Positions 10,825-23,019 are shown, counted from the stretch's first letter. The stretch is DNA of 64,000 nt from Eucommia ulmoides (GCA_016647705.1 CM028338.1:37582676-37646675); one strand, 5' to 3'. Translations and numbers: made by a program. Notes: generated by a model not told the origin, from the sequence alone.

Positions 10825-11414
10825 ATTGTTTAGACTCGCCATTATCAAAAAGAAAACACCCCACAAGCTAGTGTGAATTGTTAAAGACTCGTTTCAACTT
10901 TCTAACCGGACTAGGAATAGTTAGGATATAAGTTACCAAAACGTCTATAGTCTTATTTTTCTAACCACCATTAAAAGGTAAGATATTTTCAATTTAATAG
11001 CCAGGGTTCCATATCCACATGATATAAAATAATATCAAAAATACCATTTATTAATAATTGAGATTGTAATTTTATAGATTAAGCCACTAATTGATATAAA
11101 ACAAGATTCAAAATAGGTTTGAATAAATTTGACGCTCAATTTGTAATCCAATTTGATTTTTGGCTCGATTTTTAAAATAGAATAGCATCCATTAGTTGAC
11201 CAAAGTCTTGTTTAGTTGATCGATATTCATACAAAGTCAAAGTAATTGGATTTTACCCCAATTAGGTGGCTGGTTGATTGACCAAATCAAGGGAATTAAG
11301 TCCCCGATCCAATCAATTGACCACCTAATTATTTTAGGTAGCCGATTCTCAATTTTATTTATTCTAATAACCTCCTGGAGTAATTAGTTGATCATAGCAA
11401 TGAATCAGTTGAAT

Positions 11415-12442
11415 TGTAATAATCTGGTCTCCCAAGGCAGCCACTTGGTTTCTCTTAAAGAGAATTAAACTAAAAGTATACATTAAATATTTCCACACAT
11501 ATAAATATGATAAATTTAGATAAACAATCAATACAATTATTACAAAATTAAATACAAATCCAAATATAATTTCTGGCACAACTGTATACTATAAATCCTG
11601 CAATAAATACTATAGAGGTATGAGCCAACACTCAATCAAATTTTAACTTCTTTAGTATGTGTATTTAACCAATCTAACAAGTACCATGTAGACATGTATC
11701 TCACATAATTATCATATAATAATCATAAGTATTTCATAAAAATTAACAATTATAATTAAATAACAACTATAGCATGAACCAGACAATAAATAGAGAGGTT
11801 AAATGCAAATATTAAAGGGATCAAGAATTCTACCTGAAATCCAAACCGAAATCGACGTTGCATAACATCTCTTATTTTCTTTAGTCGTCCTCTCTAATTA
11901 GTTTCTTGCATATTCTTCTATGTTTTCTTTTTCTTTTCTTTTTTCATTTGAAACTTCCTAAAAACCAACACAAAACATACACACACCTATATATATATAA
12001 GGAGAAATGGGACCCACTTTCTACCTTATCCTTTTTTTTTTTCCTTATTCTTTTTCTTTCTTATCTTCCAACCTTTCCTTACTTTACATGTGTCAATTAC
12101 TCCACCTTACCCTTATACAATTTACCTACATATATATACTAACCTTCACACATGTCACAACACAATCAATACGCATGTCACATATAATATATATGTACAC
12201 ACAACCCAAAAGTTTACACACGTCTCAATACTTTACACACGTCTCTATATAATCAATTCACATATTCTCATACTTTACATTTTTTACAAAAATCAAAATT
12301 TAATTGTATTTATTACCCCAAAAATTATTAAATGTCCATTTATACCCTCAGATTTTCTTACTATATCAAAATCACCCCATAAACATTATACTTATTTAAA
12401 TATAGTATTATTTTAAAAAATATAAATTTGTGGGGTGTTATA
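11415..12442 (-). mobile_element. Solo LTR related to Gypsy E
   Basis: Starts TGTAATAATCTGGTCTCC and ends GTGGGGTGTTATA, with the AAGGCAGCCACTTGGTTTCT block and the CAACACTCAATCAAATTTTAAC block in the same order as the Gypsy E LTRs, though strongly diverged. Flanks TGAAT and TGAAG suggest a mutated 5-bp duplication. Strand follows that of Gypsy E by analogy. The same insertion is present in the right copy at 37334-38414, so it predates the duplication. Confidence 0.7.
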
Positions 12443-13407
12443 TGAAGTTTATTTTACTCTCTAAGCACTTGATCTTCTTGAATCTTTATCATGATTATCT
12501 TGACTTGATTCTCTATCTTGTTTTTTCTTTCTTCTTCTCTCTTCATATATTTACATGATTTTCTTGTACTTGCTACTTCTTGGTCTTCATCTACATGGTG
12601 TCATTCTTTATGTACTTTTAGTTTGTTCTTAATCACTCAACACACATGTTAAATACCAAAAACCACAAATATATTATTATCATCAAAATCTCATTCTTAA
12701 GGATTTCAGCCCTTGGGGTCAACAAACATATGTTCTCTATATACTATCACTTGTTCACATAAGTAAAGTAGAACAAAACATTTTTAAAAATATTAATAGT
12801 TTAAGTTTTTAAAGTTAAGAATTATTTTTCCTACCCAATTCATCCCTCCTTTAGGGTAGTATTTGGACTAAGACATACCTTTGAAGTTTTGTGGTTGGAA
12901 AACAATACTAGTATTATTAAGGTTTATGAACCCATCTATGTGATTACCTGATACCTCAAATCTAAAGATCACAAGCATCATCACAACTCAAATATTCTAT
13001 TTTAACTTTAAGCAACAACCACCGTGTGAAATATCTAGATGATTATGTTCGGCCCCTTACTACAATTTAATAAATCTCCTTATGGTTGTTTCAGTGTCTC
13101 ACAATAATGGGTTTGAGATTTACCATTCTCAAATAAAAAGCATCCATAAGATAGTCTAACGGAATTTGTAAGACCTAATTTAACAATTTTATCTTACTAA
13201 GAACATTTAGAATACAGGTTACCAAAATATCTAGGATCTCACTTCTTTTAATCATCATTCAGAGAAAGACATTTTTAGCTTAAAATCCAAGATTCAACAC
13301 CAATATGATATAATAAAGAAAAATATATAAATATTTTTTTGAGATTATAATTTACAGAAAAAAGAACACTAAATAAATATGATTTTCTTTCGGGCTTATA
13401 TCCAACA
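12443..13407 (-). repeat. Fragments of two LTR families (minus orientation)
   Basis: 12443-12726, read on the minus strand, starts TGTTGACCCCAAGGGCTGAA. This is a SIRE-like LTR opening whose remainder lies beyond the solo LTR at 11415-12442. 12727-13407, on the minus strand, starts TGTTGGATATAAGCCC and carries CATATTGGTGTTGAATCTTGG. It is an LTR of another family inserted in the Copia C integrase. The 681-bp piece has no protein homology. Left boundaries are unclear. Confidence 0.45.
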
Positions 13408-14056
13408 AAATTATACTTTTTGTTTTTAAGTAATCAGTGGATTAATCAGATAAATAATATCCTCTTTTATCTAACCTAAAGGTCTATAGTTTATAAAGTT
13501 TAGTAGAGAATTGTGTTTCAATAAAGTTATGGAATTCAAGAAATTTGGAAAATGCTTTTAATTTATATTAGATAGGATACACCTAAGAGAAATTTGGTAT
13601 ATCATTTACAAAGAAAATATAATATCCAAAACCTGTAAAAAATAAAACTGGACATGGACCACAAATATCACTATGTACTAGAGCAAATGGTTAAGAAATA
13701 GTGCTAGTAGAATTAGAGAAAAGTAACTTGTGTGTTTTATTAAGTTTACGAGGATGACAAATTGAAATTGAGCAAGAACTAAGAGATTTGATACTGTTTG
13801 AGAATGTGATTGAGCGCAAGTTGAGGAGTTTGTCCAAGTCTTTGATGATAAATGTTGGTTGATGTCTTGGTACAAATGAAAACGTGATTTTTTGCTTGAT
13901 ATAGAATGGGTACATGTTGTTTTTACATAGGCACTTATATAATACCTCTTTTTTAAATTTGTCCTTAATATAGAAACCAAGAGAGACAAAACTCTGAATA
14001 TAATTATTATCATTAGTCAACTAAGAAACAAAAAGACGACATTGAGAAATAGAAAG
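13408..14056 (-). pseudogene. Copia C (left copy): GAG-pre-integrase and integrase N-terminal half
   Basis: The minus strand from 14020 reads FVSLGFYIKDKF, KEVLYKCLCKNNMYPFY, then ISICHPRKLNKTHKLLFSNS. These are the segment after protease and the C-H-KL-K zinc-binding start of copia integrase. Below 13680 it continues GFGYYIFFVND and, near 13450, FRLDKRGYYLSD, the degraded D-GGEY motif of the catalytic core. It ends where a foreign LTR begins at 13407. The same block occurs at 39411-39813 plus 48313-48558 in the right copy. Confidence 0.8.
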
Positions 14057-14578
14057 TATTAGAGTTATTATTATTATTAGTATTAAGGGTAGAATAGTCT
14101 TTTATTTTCTTTTTAGATCTTTCCATTTTATGCTTATATAAGTTTATCTTTTCTTGATTTTCTATTATATTCTCTTATTCACTTATTCAAAAATAATAAA
14201 CCCTAACCACTATTTATCTTTTCTATCTAGATTTTATGTTTATTCATTGATCTTCACATGGTATCAAGAGCCTAATCTCTTGAAAGGAAATTTGATTTCA
14301 TCCACAAGGACCACGGATCCATATTATTAAGATCGTGGCGGCGGGGAACGTTTTGGTGGTGGTCGCGGCTCATTTCACGAAGAACCTCCTAAATAAGTCG
14401 TAGAGGTAACTATTTTCATTTTACATGCTTGCAAGAATTGAAGCGGTGATGAAACTTACCAATGAATAAAAAAATCCACAGTTTAATGCTTCAACTTATC
14501 TCTAGAAAAACTCAAATTGGCAAAGTTAATGGAATTTTTGGTCCAATCGATGAGTCTTATTTTTTTTTATTAAAATAT
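14057..14578 (+). mobile_element. Copia B (left copy): 5' LTR, PBS and start of leader only
   Basis: A 202-bp LTR (14057-14258) runs from TATTAGAGTTATTATTATTA to CATTGATCTTCACA. It is followed by the PBS TGGTATCAAGAGC (14259-14271) and about 300 bp of leader/gag beginning. It matches 48559-49079. The preceding GAAAG is the target site of Copia B in Copia C and is shared with the right copy. The element is cut at about 14578, where NLR sequence starts. Confidence 0.85.
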
Positions 14579-16215
14579 GTCGAGCTATGGAAACTGATAA
14601 AGACCAATCAAGCATTTGTCCAAAGAAGAAAGACATAAGATATTACATAGTAAAGTTGATGACGTTACAACATATCCAACTATTGAACCACTTGTGGAGT
14701 CTATCATCTAAGAATGTAGTAGTTTACCCATCGCACTAAACGTGGTTGGTGCAGCCCTAAGAAATGAAATAGATTTTGGAGTTTGGACAAACATATTATG
14801 AGAATTACAATTGCCAAGTACATCCGATGATAAATACATGGACGAAATATTCACGCCATTGAAGGTTAGTTATGACCACTTTAAGGACGACAATACAAAA
14901 ATATATTTATTGTTTTGTGGTTTGTTTTCAGCTGATACGGAGATCAAAATCTATGACTTGATCCATTATTGGCATGCCGAAGAGTTTTTATTAAGTGGAA
15001 GGACAAGGGACATGAAATACTATGGGATCTTACAGATGCATCTTTGTTGGAAAGTTGTGAAAGGGAAGGACGTGTGAAATTGTATGATGTGGTTTGAGAT
15101 TTAGTGCTAAAGATAAAATCTATAAGAGGATAAGAAGAATTTAGGCAACTGATCAGAGCTTGTGGGTGTAAAGACACTGAACCTAAAGAAAAAGAATGGG
15201 AAAAAAAACAAGACGCATTTATTTATAGTCAATCCAAATTGAAAAACTTTGCCAAATATGCCCAAATGTCGGATGCTTACCAGTTTACTTTTTCAAAGAA
15301 ATTATCATCTGAAGGACATTCCTTAAGCGTTGTTTAACTGTATGCCTACACTTTGGGTGTTGAATTTATCTCACACCAGCAAACGTTATTTGCCTGCTTC
15401 AATATCTAATCTGGTATCTCTTCGAGTACTGTTTCTTAGAAATTGTTATAACTTAAAAAGATTTTCCTCATGAAGACAGTGAGTTAAAGGAACTCAAGGT
15501 GCTAATTGTCTCATCTCCTCTTATATCATATATAAGTGATGAAATATGAAAATTCACCAAAATTAATGATATACAATATTATGTTTTTGACGATGTCTGG
15601 GTACCCAAACATTATATAGTGGCATTTAGGAACCAGACGATCCCCAGTGGGTTGATATCCAAATGTACTCAACTGGACACATTTAGACTCTCTCATGGCT
15701 TAGATTTCTCGTTACCCGATGAAGGTGTGAAGGTTATCGTGAAACATCTATGCACGTTGGAAAACCTTTCATCACTCAAATTTATATTTCGGAGTGGGAA
15801 AAATCTTAAATATTTCGTACGCAACTACAAATCATGGAGGAATAAAACACTGAGAAAATTCCAAATACATGTAGGCATCATTGAGCCTTTTTATATTCAT
15901 AACAAGATGGATAGTAAGAAACAGTCTTATGGCAATAAAAAAGATGAAGGAAATGCCTTTCTTTATGCAATAGTTGATGCCCTCAATTGCTCGAAAAAAT
16001 TTGGATTTTACGGGAATGCAAGTAGAAAGAAGTTTTCAATTCAGATGTGAGGAACATGAATGGGTTGAAAACGTTGTAGCTTAGTAGTTGTGTTGGGCAT
16101 GAAATCATCGTGGATGAGGAGGAAGGTAATGACTCTATTTTTCCAAATTCAAATTTATTAATATTGTGGGAGCTTGAATCCTTGAGGAGCATTTGGTGGG
16201 AGGAAAGACAATCAT
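14572..16215 (+). pseudogene. NLR unit A: NB-ARC C-terminus plus LRR, pseudogene
   Basis: A broken plant CNL-type resistance gene. In changing frames it shows ICRAMETDKD, a LSKEERHKILHSK stretch, the GLPLA-equivalent SSLPIALNVVGAAL near 14720, the winged-helix segment FCGLFSADTEIKIYDLIHYW near 14917, a degraded MHD region (LYDVV), and leucine-rich segments. Those at 15360-15460 include LDLSHTS-like and ASISNLVSLRVLFLRNCYNL. An open 143-codon stretch (15619-16050) ends KKFGFYGNASRKKF. P-loop and kinase-2 are absent. There are at least four stops and several frameshifts. It is the only unit that retains NB-ARC sequence upstream of the common breakpoint of the others. Confidence 0.88.
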
Positions 16216-16580
16216 GACATGTTTGGTTGAACGAAATCAGGGTGGAATAGAATTGTCATTCCACCATAGATTCCGTTTATCTCATTTGGTTATCTAATGT
16301 AATAAAAAAATTGATTTAATTGGAATGAGAAATGATGGAATTGAATTTCATACTTGATGAGATGGAATCAACCCAATTCAATGGAATAAAAAATAGTTCT
16401 ATTCTATTTAATGCACACCTTTTGTCATCCATTCTTTAATTATTGTTTTTATCCTATCGAACCTATAAATTGTTATTTATATACTTTTAACCAAGAAGCC
16501 CACAAAAAATTTCTAAAGAAATGACCTTAAAAAAAAAAAACACACATACACACACATATATATATATATATATATATTGT
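16216..16580 (+). other. Inter-unit spacer: MITE-like segment, conserved spacer, AC/TA microsatellite
   Basis: Begins in ACATGTTTGGTTGAACGAAAT and GGTGGAATAGAATTGTCATTCC, a segment found after every NLR unit. It then carries TTTGTCATCCATTCTTTAATT to AATGACCTTAAAA (spacer seen again at about 18320, 26730, 27600 and 34770). It ends with an (AC)n-(TA)n run at 16541-16576 directly abutting unit B. No gene. Confidence 0.7.
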
Positions 16581-18040
16581 CAAAGTTTGGAGAAACTTAT
16601 TACGAGAATTACAATCGCCAGCTACATCCGACGATATAGACATGGACGCAGTATTCATATCATTAAAGGTTAGTTATGATCACCTCAAGGATGACAATAC
16701 AAAAAAATATTTTTTGTTTTGTGGTTTGTTCTCGGATGACAAGGAGATCAAGATCTCTAAGTTAATCCATTGTTGTTATGCTGAAGAGCTTCTATTAAGT
16801 GTAAAGACATTGGCTGAGTCAAAGGACAAGAGACATGAAATACTACAGGATCTTAAAGATGTGTATTTGCTGGAAAATTATGAAAGGAAAGGACGTGTGA
16901 TGTTGCATGATGTGGTACAAGATCTAGTGTTGAAGCTAAAATCAACTGGAGGAGGAGAAGAATTTAGGAAACTGATCAGAGTTAGTGGGTGTAAAGACCC
17001 TGAATTTGAAGAAAAAAAATTAGAAAATGCAAGACGCATCTTGTTTAAAGTAAATCCAAATTTGAAGACTTTGCCAAATATGCCAAAATGTCGGATGCTT
17101 ACCAGTTTACTTTTGCAAACAAATTATCATTTGAATGACATTCCTCAAGCATTCCTTAACTGCATGCCTACACTTCGGGTGTTGGATCTATCTCACACCA
17201 GCATAAGTTATTTGCCTGCTTTAATATCTAATCTGGTCTCTCTTCGAGCACTGTTTCTCAGGAATTGTTATAACTTGAAAGATCTTCCTCGTGTAGTCAG
17301 TGAGCTGAAGAAACTTAAGGTGCTAATTGTCTCATCTCCTTTTCAATTATATATACGTGATGAAATCTAGAAATTCACTAAACTTAAAAATTTACAATAT
17401 TGTGTTCTTGATGATGTATGAGTACCCGAACTTTTATAAAGTGGCACTTAGGAACCATATGATCCCCAGTGGGTTGATATCCAAACTTACTCAACTGGAA
17501 ATATTTATACTCTCGCATGACTTGTGTTCCTCCTTAGCCGATAAATGTGTGAAGGTTATCGGAAAGCATCTATGCATATTGGAAACGCTTTCATCACCCA
17601 AATTTACTTTTTGGAGTGGAAAAAATCTTAAATATTTTATACGCAACTACAAATAGTGGATGAATAAAACACTGAGAAAATTCCAAATACATGTGGGCAT
17701 CGTTGAGCTTTTTTAGATTCGTGATAAGATGGCTAAGAGGAAACTTTCTTATGACATTGAAAAAGATTAAAGAAACACCATTTCTTATGCAATAGTTGAG
17801 GCCCTAAATTGCTCGAAAAAATTTGGATTGTACAGGGATGCAAGTAGAAGAAGTTTTCAACTTCAAATGTGAGGAACATAAATGGGTTGACAACGTCGTG
17901 GCTTAAGAATTGTGTTAAGCTTGAAATTACTGTGGATGAGGAGGAAGGTAATAAATCTGTTTTTTCAAATTTAAATTTCTTAATATTGTGGGTGCTTGAA
18001 TCCTTGAGGAGCATTTGATGGGAGGAAAAACAATTACAGA
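16581..18040 (+). pseudogene. NLR unit B: winged helix plus LRR, best-preserved unit
   Basis: Starts right after a TA microsatellite at VKVWRNLLRELQSPAT. The longest open frame, 16642-17370 (242 codons from an ATG), reads through SLKVSYDHLKDDNTKKYFLF, the winged helix CGLFSDDKEIKISKLIHCC, the MHD-like VMLHDVVQDLVLKL, and LRRs with LRVLDLSHTSISYLPALISN and LRALFLRNCYNLKDLPRVVS. It stops in DEI-stop at 17370. Downstream LRR homology continues in broken frames to about 18040. P-loop, kinase-2 and GLPLA are missing, so nucleotide binding is not possible. Whether the 242-codon frame is expressed cannot be told. Family: NB-ARC/LRR proteins of the CNL class. Confidence 0.88.
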
Positions 18041-18417
18041 AAGTTTGGTTGAACAAAATCGGGGTGGAATGGAATCGCCATTCCACCATCGATTATGATT
18101 TTCTTGTTTGTTTGTCTAATGGAATCATTTAATTGGAATAAGAAATGATAAAATTGAATTTCATACTTAATGGGATGGAATCAACCCCATTCAATGGAAT
18201 CAAAAATTAATTTTCATAAATGCCCTTACTCAAAAGTCCACCTCAATATATATATATATATATCAATTTGAATTTCTCTCCCTGGTAAACTCCTCATTTT
18301 TTTAGTATAGTTATATCTTGTTTGATGCATACATTTTGTCATTCATTTTTTAATTATTATTTTTATCTTATTGAACCTATAAATTGTTATTTATATCATT
18401 TTTATCTTTGGAAAAAC
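18041..18417 (+). other. Inter-unit spacer
   Basis: The same order as 16216-16580: MITE-like GGTGGAATGGAATCGCCATTCC, TGGGATGGAATCAACCCCATT, CCACCTCAATATATATATAT, then TTTGTCATTCATTTTTTAATT. It joins unit C near ATCTTTGGAAAAAC. No gene. Confidence 0.65.
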
Positions 18418-18503
18418 TTCTTTCGAGAATTACAATCACCAGCAATATCCGATGATAAAGATATGGACTAAGTATTCATGCCATTAAAGGTTAGTTATGA
18501 CCA
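18418..18503 (+). pseudogene. NLR unit C, 5' piece
   Basis: Encodes the start of the unit (homologous to LRELQSPATSDDKDMD and MPLKVSYD) with a stop in place of the second DMD codon context. It ends at VSYDH, where a solo LTR is inserted. The reading resumes with HLKDDNTKKYFLF at 19784. Confidence 0.8.
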
Positions 18504-19781
18504 TGATAAGTGTAATTTATCTATTTATTCTCAAACCGATTTTGGTAATTTTCGAGTATTTTGATAGCAATTTAATATGTTTTTATTTATTTATGTATAA
18601 ATCAGGTGTTTGGAACGAAAATAAATTAAAACGGTTCATAAACGATCAAGTTGGTGAAAGAAATGTGGGAAAACGAGCAAAAAGATAAAAGTTCAGAACC
18701 TGTAGCTCACCGTTGCAGTGGTCAAAATGCAGAGAGCTCCACTGCTGCAGCGGTGAAACCACCACTGTAGTGGTCATTTGGCAGAAAGCCACTGACTTCT
18801 CCACCGTTGCAGCGGTCATGTGCCAGACAGTTTAGATATTTTAGGATATTTTGTTGATATTTTAGATCCTATAAATATCCCATTTTCTCTCCCAAACACA
18901 TGGAACGTTTTTTTTGGGAGTGTTCTTGAGAGCTCCAAGACATACCAAAGGAGGAGATCACAAATTCAAGAAAAGATAACATGATCAGAGCAATTTTAGT
19001 GGACGTGAATATGTCCATTCTTCAGATAACGATTTTTCTCCTTTGTTTCTCTCTTTATTTCTTGAACCCTTTTTAGTATTTGAATATATTTAGCTTGTTT
19101 CTAGTTGAATATAGGGATATGGCTATGTATAACTAAACATATATTGTCTAGGGCTTGATTGACTTTATGAAAACGTTGTTTGAATAAATCAATATTTCAT
19201 TAAGGGTTGTTCATGTTTATCCGATTGTGTTTACCATTTTATTACAATCTTAATAAGTTTGTCATGATATTAGGGTTGGTTTTGAGAATACGGGATTTGA
19301 CACTCGGGAGAGGTAACCCCGGATTCGAATTAGGGTTTAAACACAACTTGACAAACTAATGACCCGGAAGGGCGTTAGAAAGTATGCAATCCGTGAGGTT
19401 GGGGTGAGACCCATGTGACCAAATGTTGTATAGACGCTTGAGGAGGATTTCGGCGTTGATGCGAAGTCACATATTCATTCACTTTACACTCGAGAGAGAT
19501 AGTGAGTGAGATTTCGATACCTAGATTGTCGGATAAGGTTGAATGTCATTAATGTAAACTAGATTGAATTGAATGCGTTTAAATGAACGAAATTAATCCC
19601 TAGACAATTTACTCTCTTAAACGTTAATATTAGTATATTAGTTTAATTAGTTTAGTATATTATTTTATTAACAAAAATATAAATTGAGTCGCCTAGATAA
19701 AGTTAGGTTATGATAATTGCGGTACTCAACGACCATCTAATCGAATCCCTGTGGATACGACAACCCCTACTCTTCCTACCA
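18504..19781 (+). mobile_element. Solo LTR, gypsy-like, inside NLR unit C
   Basis: Starts TGATAAGTGTAATTTATC and ends CTCTTCCTACCA. The phrase ATCCCTGTGGATACGACAAC lies about 35 bp from the end, as in many plant Ty3/gypsy LTRs. Flanks GACCA (18499-18503) and AACCA (19782-19786) are a 5-bp duplication with one change. Removing the insert restores the codons for YDHLKDD. Internal CCACTGTAGTGG and GCAGCGG motifs alternate between 18705 and 18815. Related in its CGGGAGAGGTAACCC and GTGAGTGAGA phrases to 31027-32704. Confidence 0.8.
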
Positions 19782-21134
19782 AACCACCTCAAGGACGACA
19801 ATACCAAAAAATATTTTTTGTTTGTTTTCGAAGGACACAAAGATCAAGATCTCTAAGTTGATCCATTATTGGCATGCCGAAGAGCTTTTATTACGTGGAA
19901 GGACATTGGCCGAGTCAAAGGACAAGAGACGTAAAATACTACGGGATCTTACAGATGCGTATTTGCTGGAAAGTTGTGAAAGGAAAGGACATGTGAAGTT
20001 GCATGATGTGGTACAAGATTTAGTGCTAAAACTAAAATCTACTAAAGGATGAGAAGAATTTTGACAATTGATCAGAGCTGGTGGGTGTAAGGACCTTGAA
20101 CCTGAAGAAAAAGAATGGGAAAAAGCAAGACACGTCTCATTTATGGCCAATCCAAATTTGAAGACTTTGTTAGATATGCCCAAATGTCGGATGATTACCA
20201 GTTTAGTTTTGCCAAGAAATTATCATTTGAAGTACATTCCTCAAGCGTTCATTAATTGGATTCCTACACTTCGGGTGTTGGATCTATCTCACACCAACAT
20301 AAGTTATTTATCTGCTTAAATATCTAATTTTGTTTCTCTTCAAACACTGTTTCTCTGGAATTGTTATAACTTGAAAGATCTTCCTCGTGAAGTCAGTGAT
20401 CTGAAAGAACTGGAGGTGCTAATTGTATCATCTCCTTTTCTATCATATATATGTGATGAAATTTGAAAATTCACCAAATTTAAAAATATACAATATTGTG
20501 TTCTCTATGATGTTTGGCTACCCGAACATTATAAAGTGTCACTTAGGAACTTGACGATCTCCAATGGGTTGATATCCAAACTTACTCAACTAGAAACATT
20601 TAGACTCCCTCATGGCTTGTGTTCCTTATTAGCCGATGAAGGTGTGAAGGTTATTGTGAAACATCTATGCACATTGAAAAGACTTTCATCACTCGAATTT
20701 ACTTCTTAGAGTGGAAAAAATCTTGAATAGTTCATACGCCATTGCAAATCGTAGAGGAATTAAACACTAAGAAAATTCTAAATACATGTGGGCATCGGTG
20801 AGCCTTTTTATATTCGTGATAAGATGGGTAGGAGGAAACTGTCTTATGGCACTAAAAGAGATGAAATAAATGCCCTCCCTTATGCAATAGTTGAGGCCCT
20901 CAATTGCTCGAAAAAATTTGGATTCTACGGTAATGCAAGTAGAAAGAAGTTTTTAGTTTCAGATGTGAGGAACATGAATGGGTTGAAAACATCGTGGCCT
21001 AAGAAATATGTTGGGCTTGAAATCATGGTGATGAGGAGGAAGGTAAGGACTCTATTTTTCCAAATTTAAATTTCTTAATATTGTAGGTGATTGAATCCTT
21101 GAAGAGTATCTGGTAGAAGGAAAGACAATTACGA
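19782..21134 (+). pseudogene. NLR unit C, main piece: winged helix plus LRR
   Basis: Continues unit C after the solo LTR. A deletion removes the FCGL part (KKYFLF-VFEGHKDQ). Then KIKISKLIHYWHAEELLLRG, RRKILRDLTDAYLLESCERK and VKLHDVVQDLVLKLKS (19822-20052), a stop, IRAGGCKDLEPEEKEWEKAR and LRVLDLSHTNISYLSA (20068-20319), a stop at 20317, broken LRRs, and GIGEPFYIRDKMGRRKLSYG to KKFGFYGNASRKKF (20788-21069). The domain order matches units A and B. Many stops; a pseudogene. Confidence 0.87.
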
Positions 21135-21354
21135 CATGTATGGTTGAACGAAATAGGGGTGGAATGGAATCGTCATTCCTCCCTCGATTCTAATTCTCTT
21201 GCTTGGTTGTCTAATGGAATATAAAAATTACTTTAATTGGAATACGAAATGATGGAATTGAATTCCATACTTCATGAGATGGAATCAACCAAACTTAATG
21301 GAATCAAAAATTAATTTCCATAAATTCTCTTACTCGAAAAGTCCACCTCAATAT
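21135..21354 (+). repeat. MITE-like segment after unit C
   Basis: The ATGTATGGTTGAACGAAAT and GTGGAATGGAATCGTCATTCC segment, cut at CCTCAATAT by Copia D. The equivalents after units A, B and D have the same left part. Its possible right end is at 34170-34209 (CATCCAACCAAACGAGTCATTA). Confidence 0.55.
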
Positions 21355-21987
21355 TGTTAGTGAATATCAATATTATTAAGGATGGGGCCCACACATTATG
21401 AAGTTGCATTATCTAAGTTGCTTCTTGGTTAAGGAGCCATTTTTGTTGACAAAACAAGTTGCAAAAACCAAATAAGGATAGCTTGCTCCATCGCCAATCT
21501 TCAACCTACTTTGTTGACAATAAAAAACAAATTTCAAACATCATTTTTCAATCTCACTCCACCACCAAACTCAACCGCCTCTCTCATCTATAAATAAGAG
21601 AAGTGCTTGTTCATTTTTGGTGTATAAGGCAAAGGGAAAAACACCCCTCTGAGAGAGATCCCATTAGAGATTTTTTTATACTCAATTTTGTATTCTATCC
21701 GTGAGAATTATTGGGTGTATTTGGGATTTGGGTTTAGAATGTTGAGATGTTATTACTTGTATTCATATTTCTCTATAATGAATACTCTTTATCCATCTTC
21801 GCTCGTGGAGTAGGCACCTTGCCGAACCACGTTAAATTCTTGTCTCCATTTTGTATATTTCCCATACTATTTTTTTTATTTCTTGTAATCATATTTTAAC
21901 TCCATTATAGATCATAGGCAATACGAGTTGCTATTTACGTGAAAGTAACCAACACGTGAAAAGTGAATTCGTACCTATTTCATAACA
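21355..21987 (+). repeat. Copia D 5' LTR
   Basis: TGTTAGTGAATATCAATATT to CTATTTCATAACA. Contains CTATAAATAAGAG (about 21591) as a likely TATA box. Pairs with 25981-26611. Confidence 0.92.
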
Positions 21988-22040
21988 AACTGTATCAGAG
22001 CTAATTCATACCTATTTCATAACAACCTGTATCGGAGCTA
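21988..22040 (+). other. Copia D primer binding site, duplicated
   Basis: The LTR end is followed by AACTGTATCAGAGCTAATTC, and then by a second LTR-end/PBS-like copy, ATACCTATTTCATAACAACC then TGTATCGGAGCT (22007-22038). The PBS reads TGTATCAGAGC instead of the usual TGGTATCAGAGC. Confidence 0.7.
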
Positions 22041-22071
22041 TTTCAGTTTTCTAACTTTTGGAATTTCTAGA

Positions 22072-22906
22072 AAATGACGGCCAAATATGAGATCAAGAAA
22101 TTTGATGAAAAAATAAATTTTAGTTTATGGCGTGTTTAAATGCACGCTTTGCTAGTCCAACAGGGCTTGCAAAAGGAGCTTTGGTGCAGAGAAAAATTGC
22201 CCGTTGAAAAAAGCTCGAATAAAAGTGCCGACCAAGGCACAAACGCAAGTGCAGGAACATAAACTTTTGTCGGATCCACAACTATTACCAAAGTTCTAGT
22301 TGCTACAATGTCAGATATCCAATTTGCCGAAATTGACGAGAAAGCGCGCAGTGCAATTATTCCAAACCTGACAGACAAGATGTTGTGTAAAGTCATAGAA
22401 GAAGACACTGCAGAAAAATTGTGGTTAAAACTCGAAAGACTATATGACAAAGTCTCTCACCAATAAGCTGTATTTGAAACAAAATCTTTATATACTTTGA
22501 ATGAAGGAAGGTATGCCTATTAAAGAATATATTAACGAGTTTAATAAAGTAGTCATGGATCTGAGAAATATTGATATTAAAATTGAAGATGAAGATCATA
22601 CTCTTATTTTATTATGTTCCTTGCCCCTTCATACAAGCATTTTGTTACAACTTTTCTCTATGGAAGAGACACTATTAGTATGGAAAATTTTAATCATCAC
22701 TAAATTCTCAAGAGGTGAGAAAAAGAGTGTCTAGCAATAATTCAAATAAAATTGCTGAGGGTCTTGTTGTGAGGGGGAGAAGTCAAAATAGGAATTCCAG
22801 AAATGAAGATTGGTCTAGGTCAAAATCTAGATCAAACAAAAATATTGAGTGTTACTATCGTCACAAAAAAGGGCACACAAGGTGGAATTGTAAAAAACTT
22901 AATTAA
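22072..22906 (+). pseudogene. Copia D: gag with zinc knuckle
   Basis: Starts at ATGACGGCCAAATATGAG (22074). Frames show YEIKKFDEKINFSLWRV, MSDIQFAEIDEKARSAI, EEDTAEKLWLKLERLYDK, then MKEGMPIKEYINEFNKVVMD (22501-22734) and a basic region GLVVRGRSQNRN. The zinc knuckle is CYYRHKKGHTRWNC near 22850: the second cysteine of C-X2-C is arginine. At least three stops or frameshifts interrupt it. Confidence 0.85.
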
Positions 22907-23019
22907 AATGGTACGAATGATAAATCCACTATTAATTCTTCTGAAATTGCTGGAGTCGTAGAAAATAAGTCAAATGATAAAAATGTTCTTTCTGTTACTG
23001 ATGGTAATTTGAGCTCAGA

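Larger units (their letters stand above)
10825..14578 (+). repeat. Segmental duplication, left copy
   Basis: Homologous in order and orientation to 35985-49079 once two later insertions (36247-36978 and 39814-48312) are removed from the right copy. It comprises LTR debris, a solo gypsy LTR, another LTR end, part of minus-strand Copia C and the 5' LTR plus leader of Copia B. Homology starts at GTTTAGACTC and ends at the TTAAAATAT after GAGTCTTAT, where this copy joins the NLR cluster and the right copy continues into Copia B gag. The two copies flank the NLR cluster as direct repeats. Confidence 0.85.
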
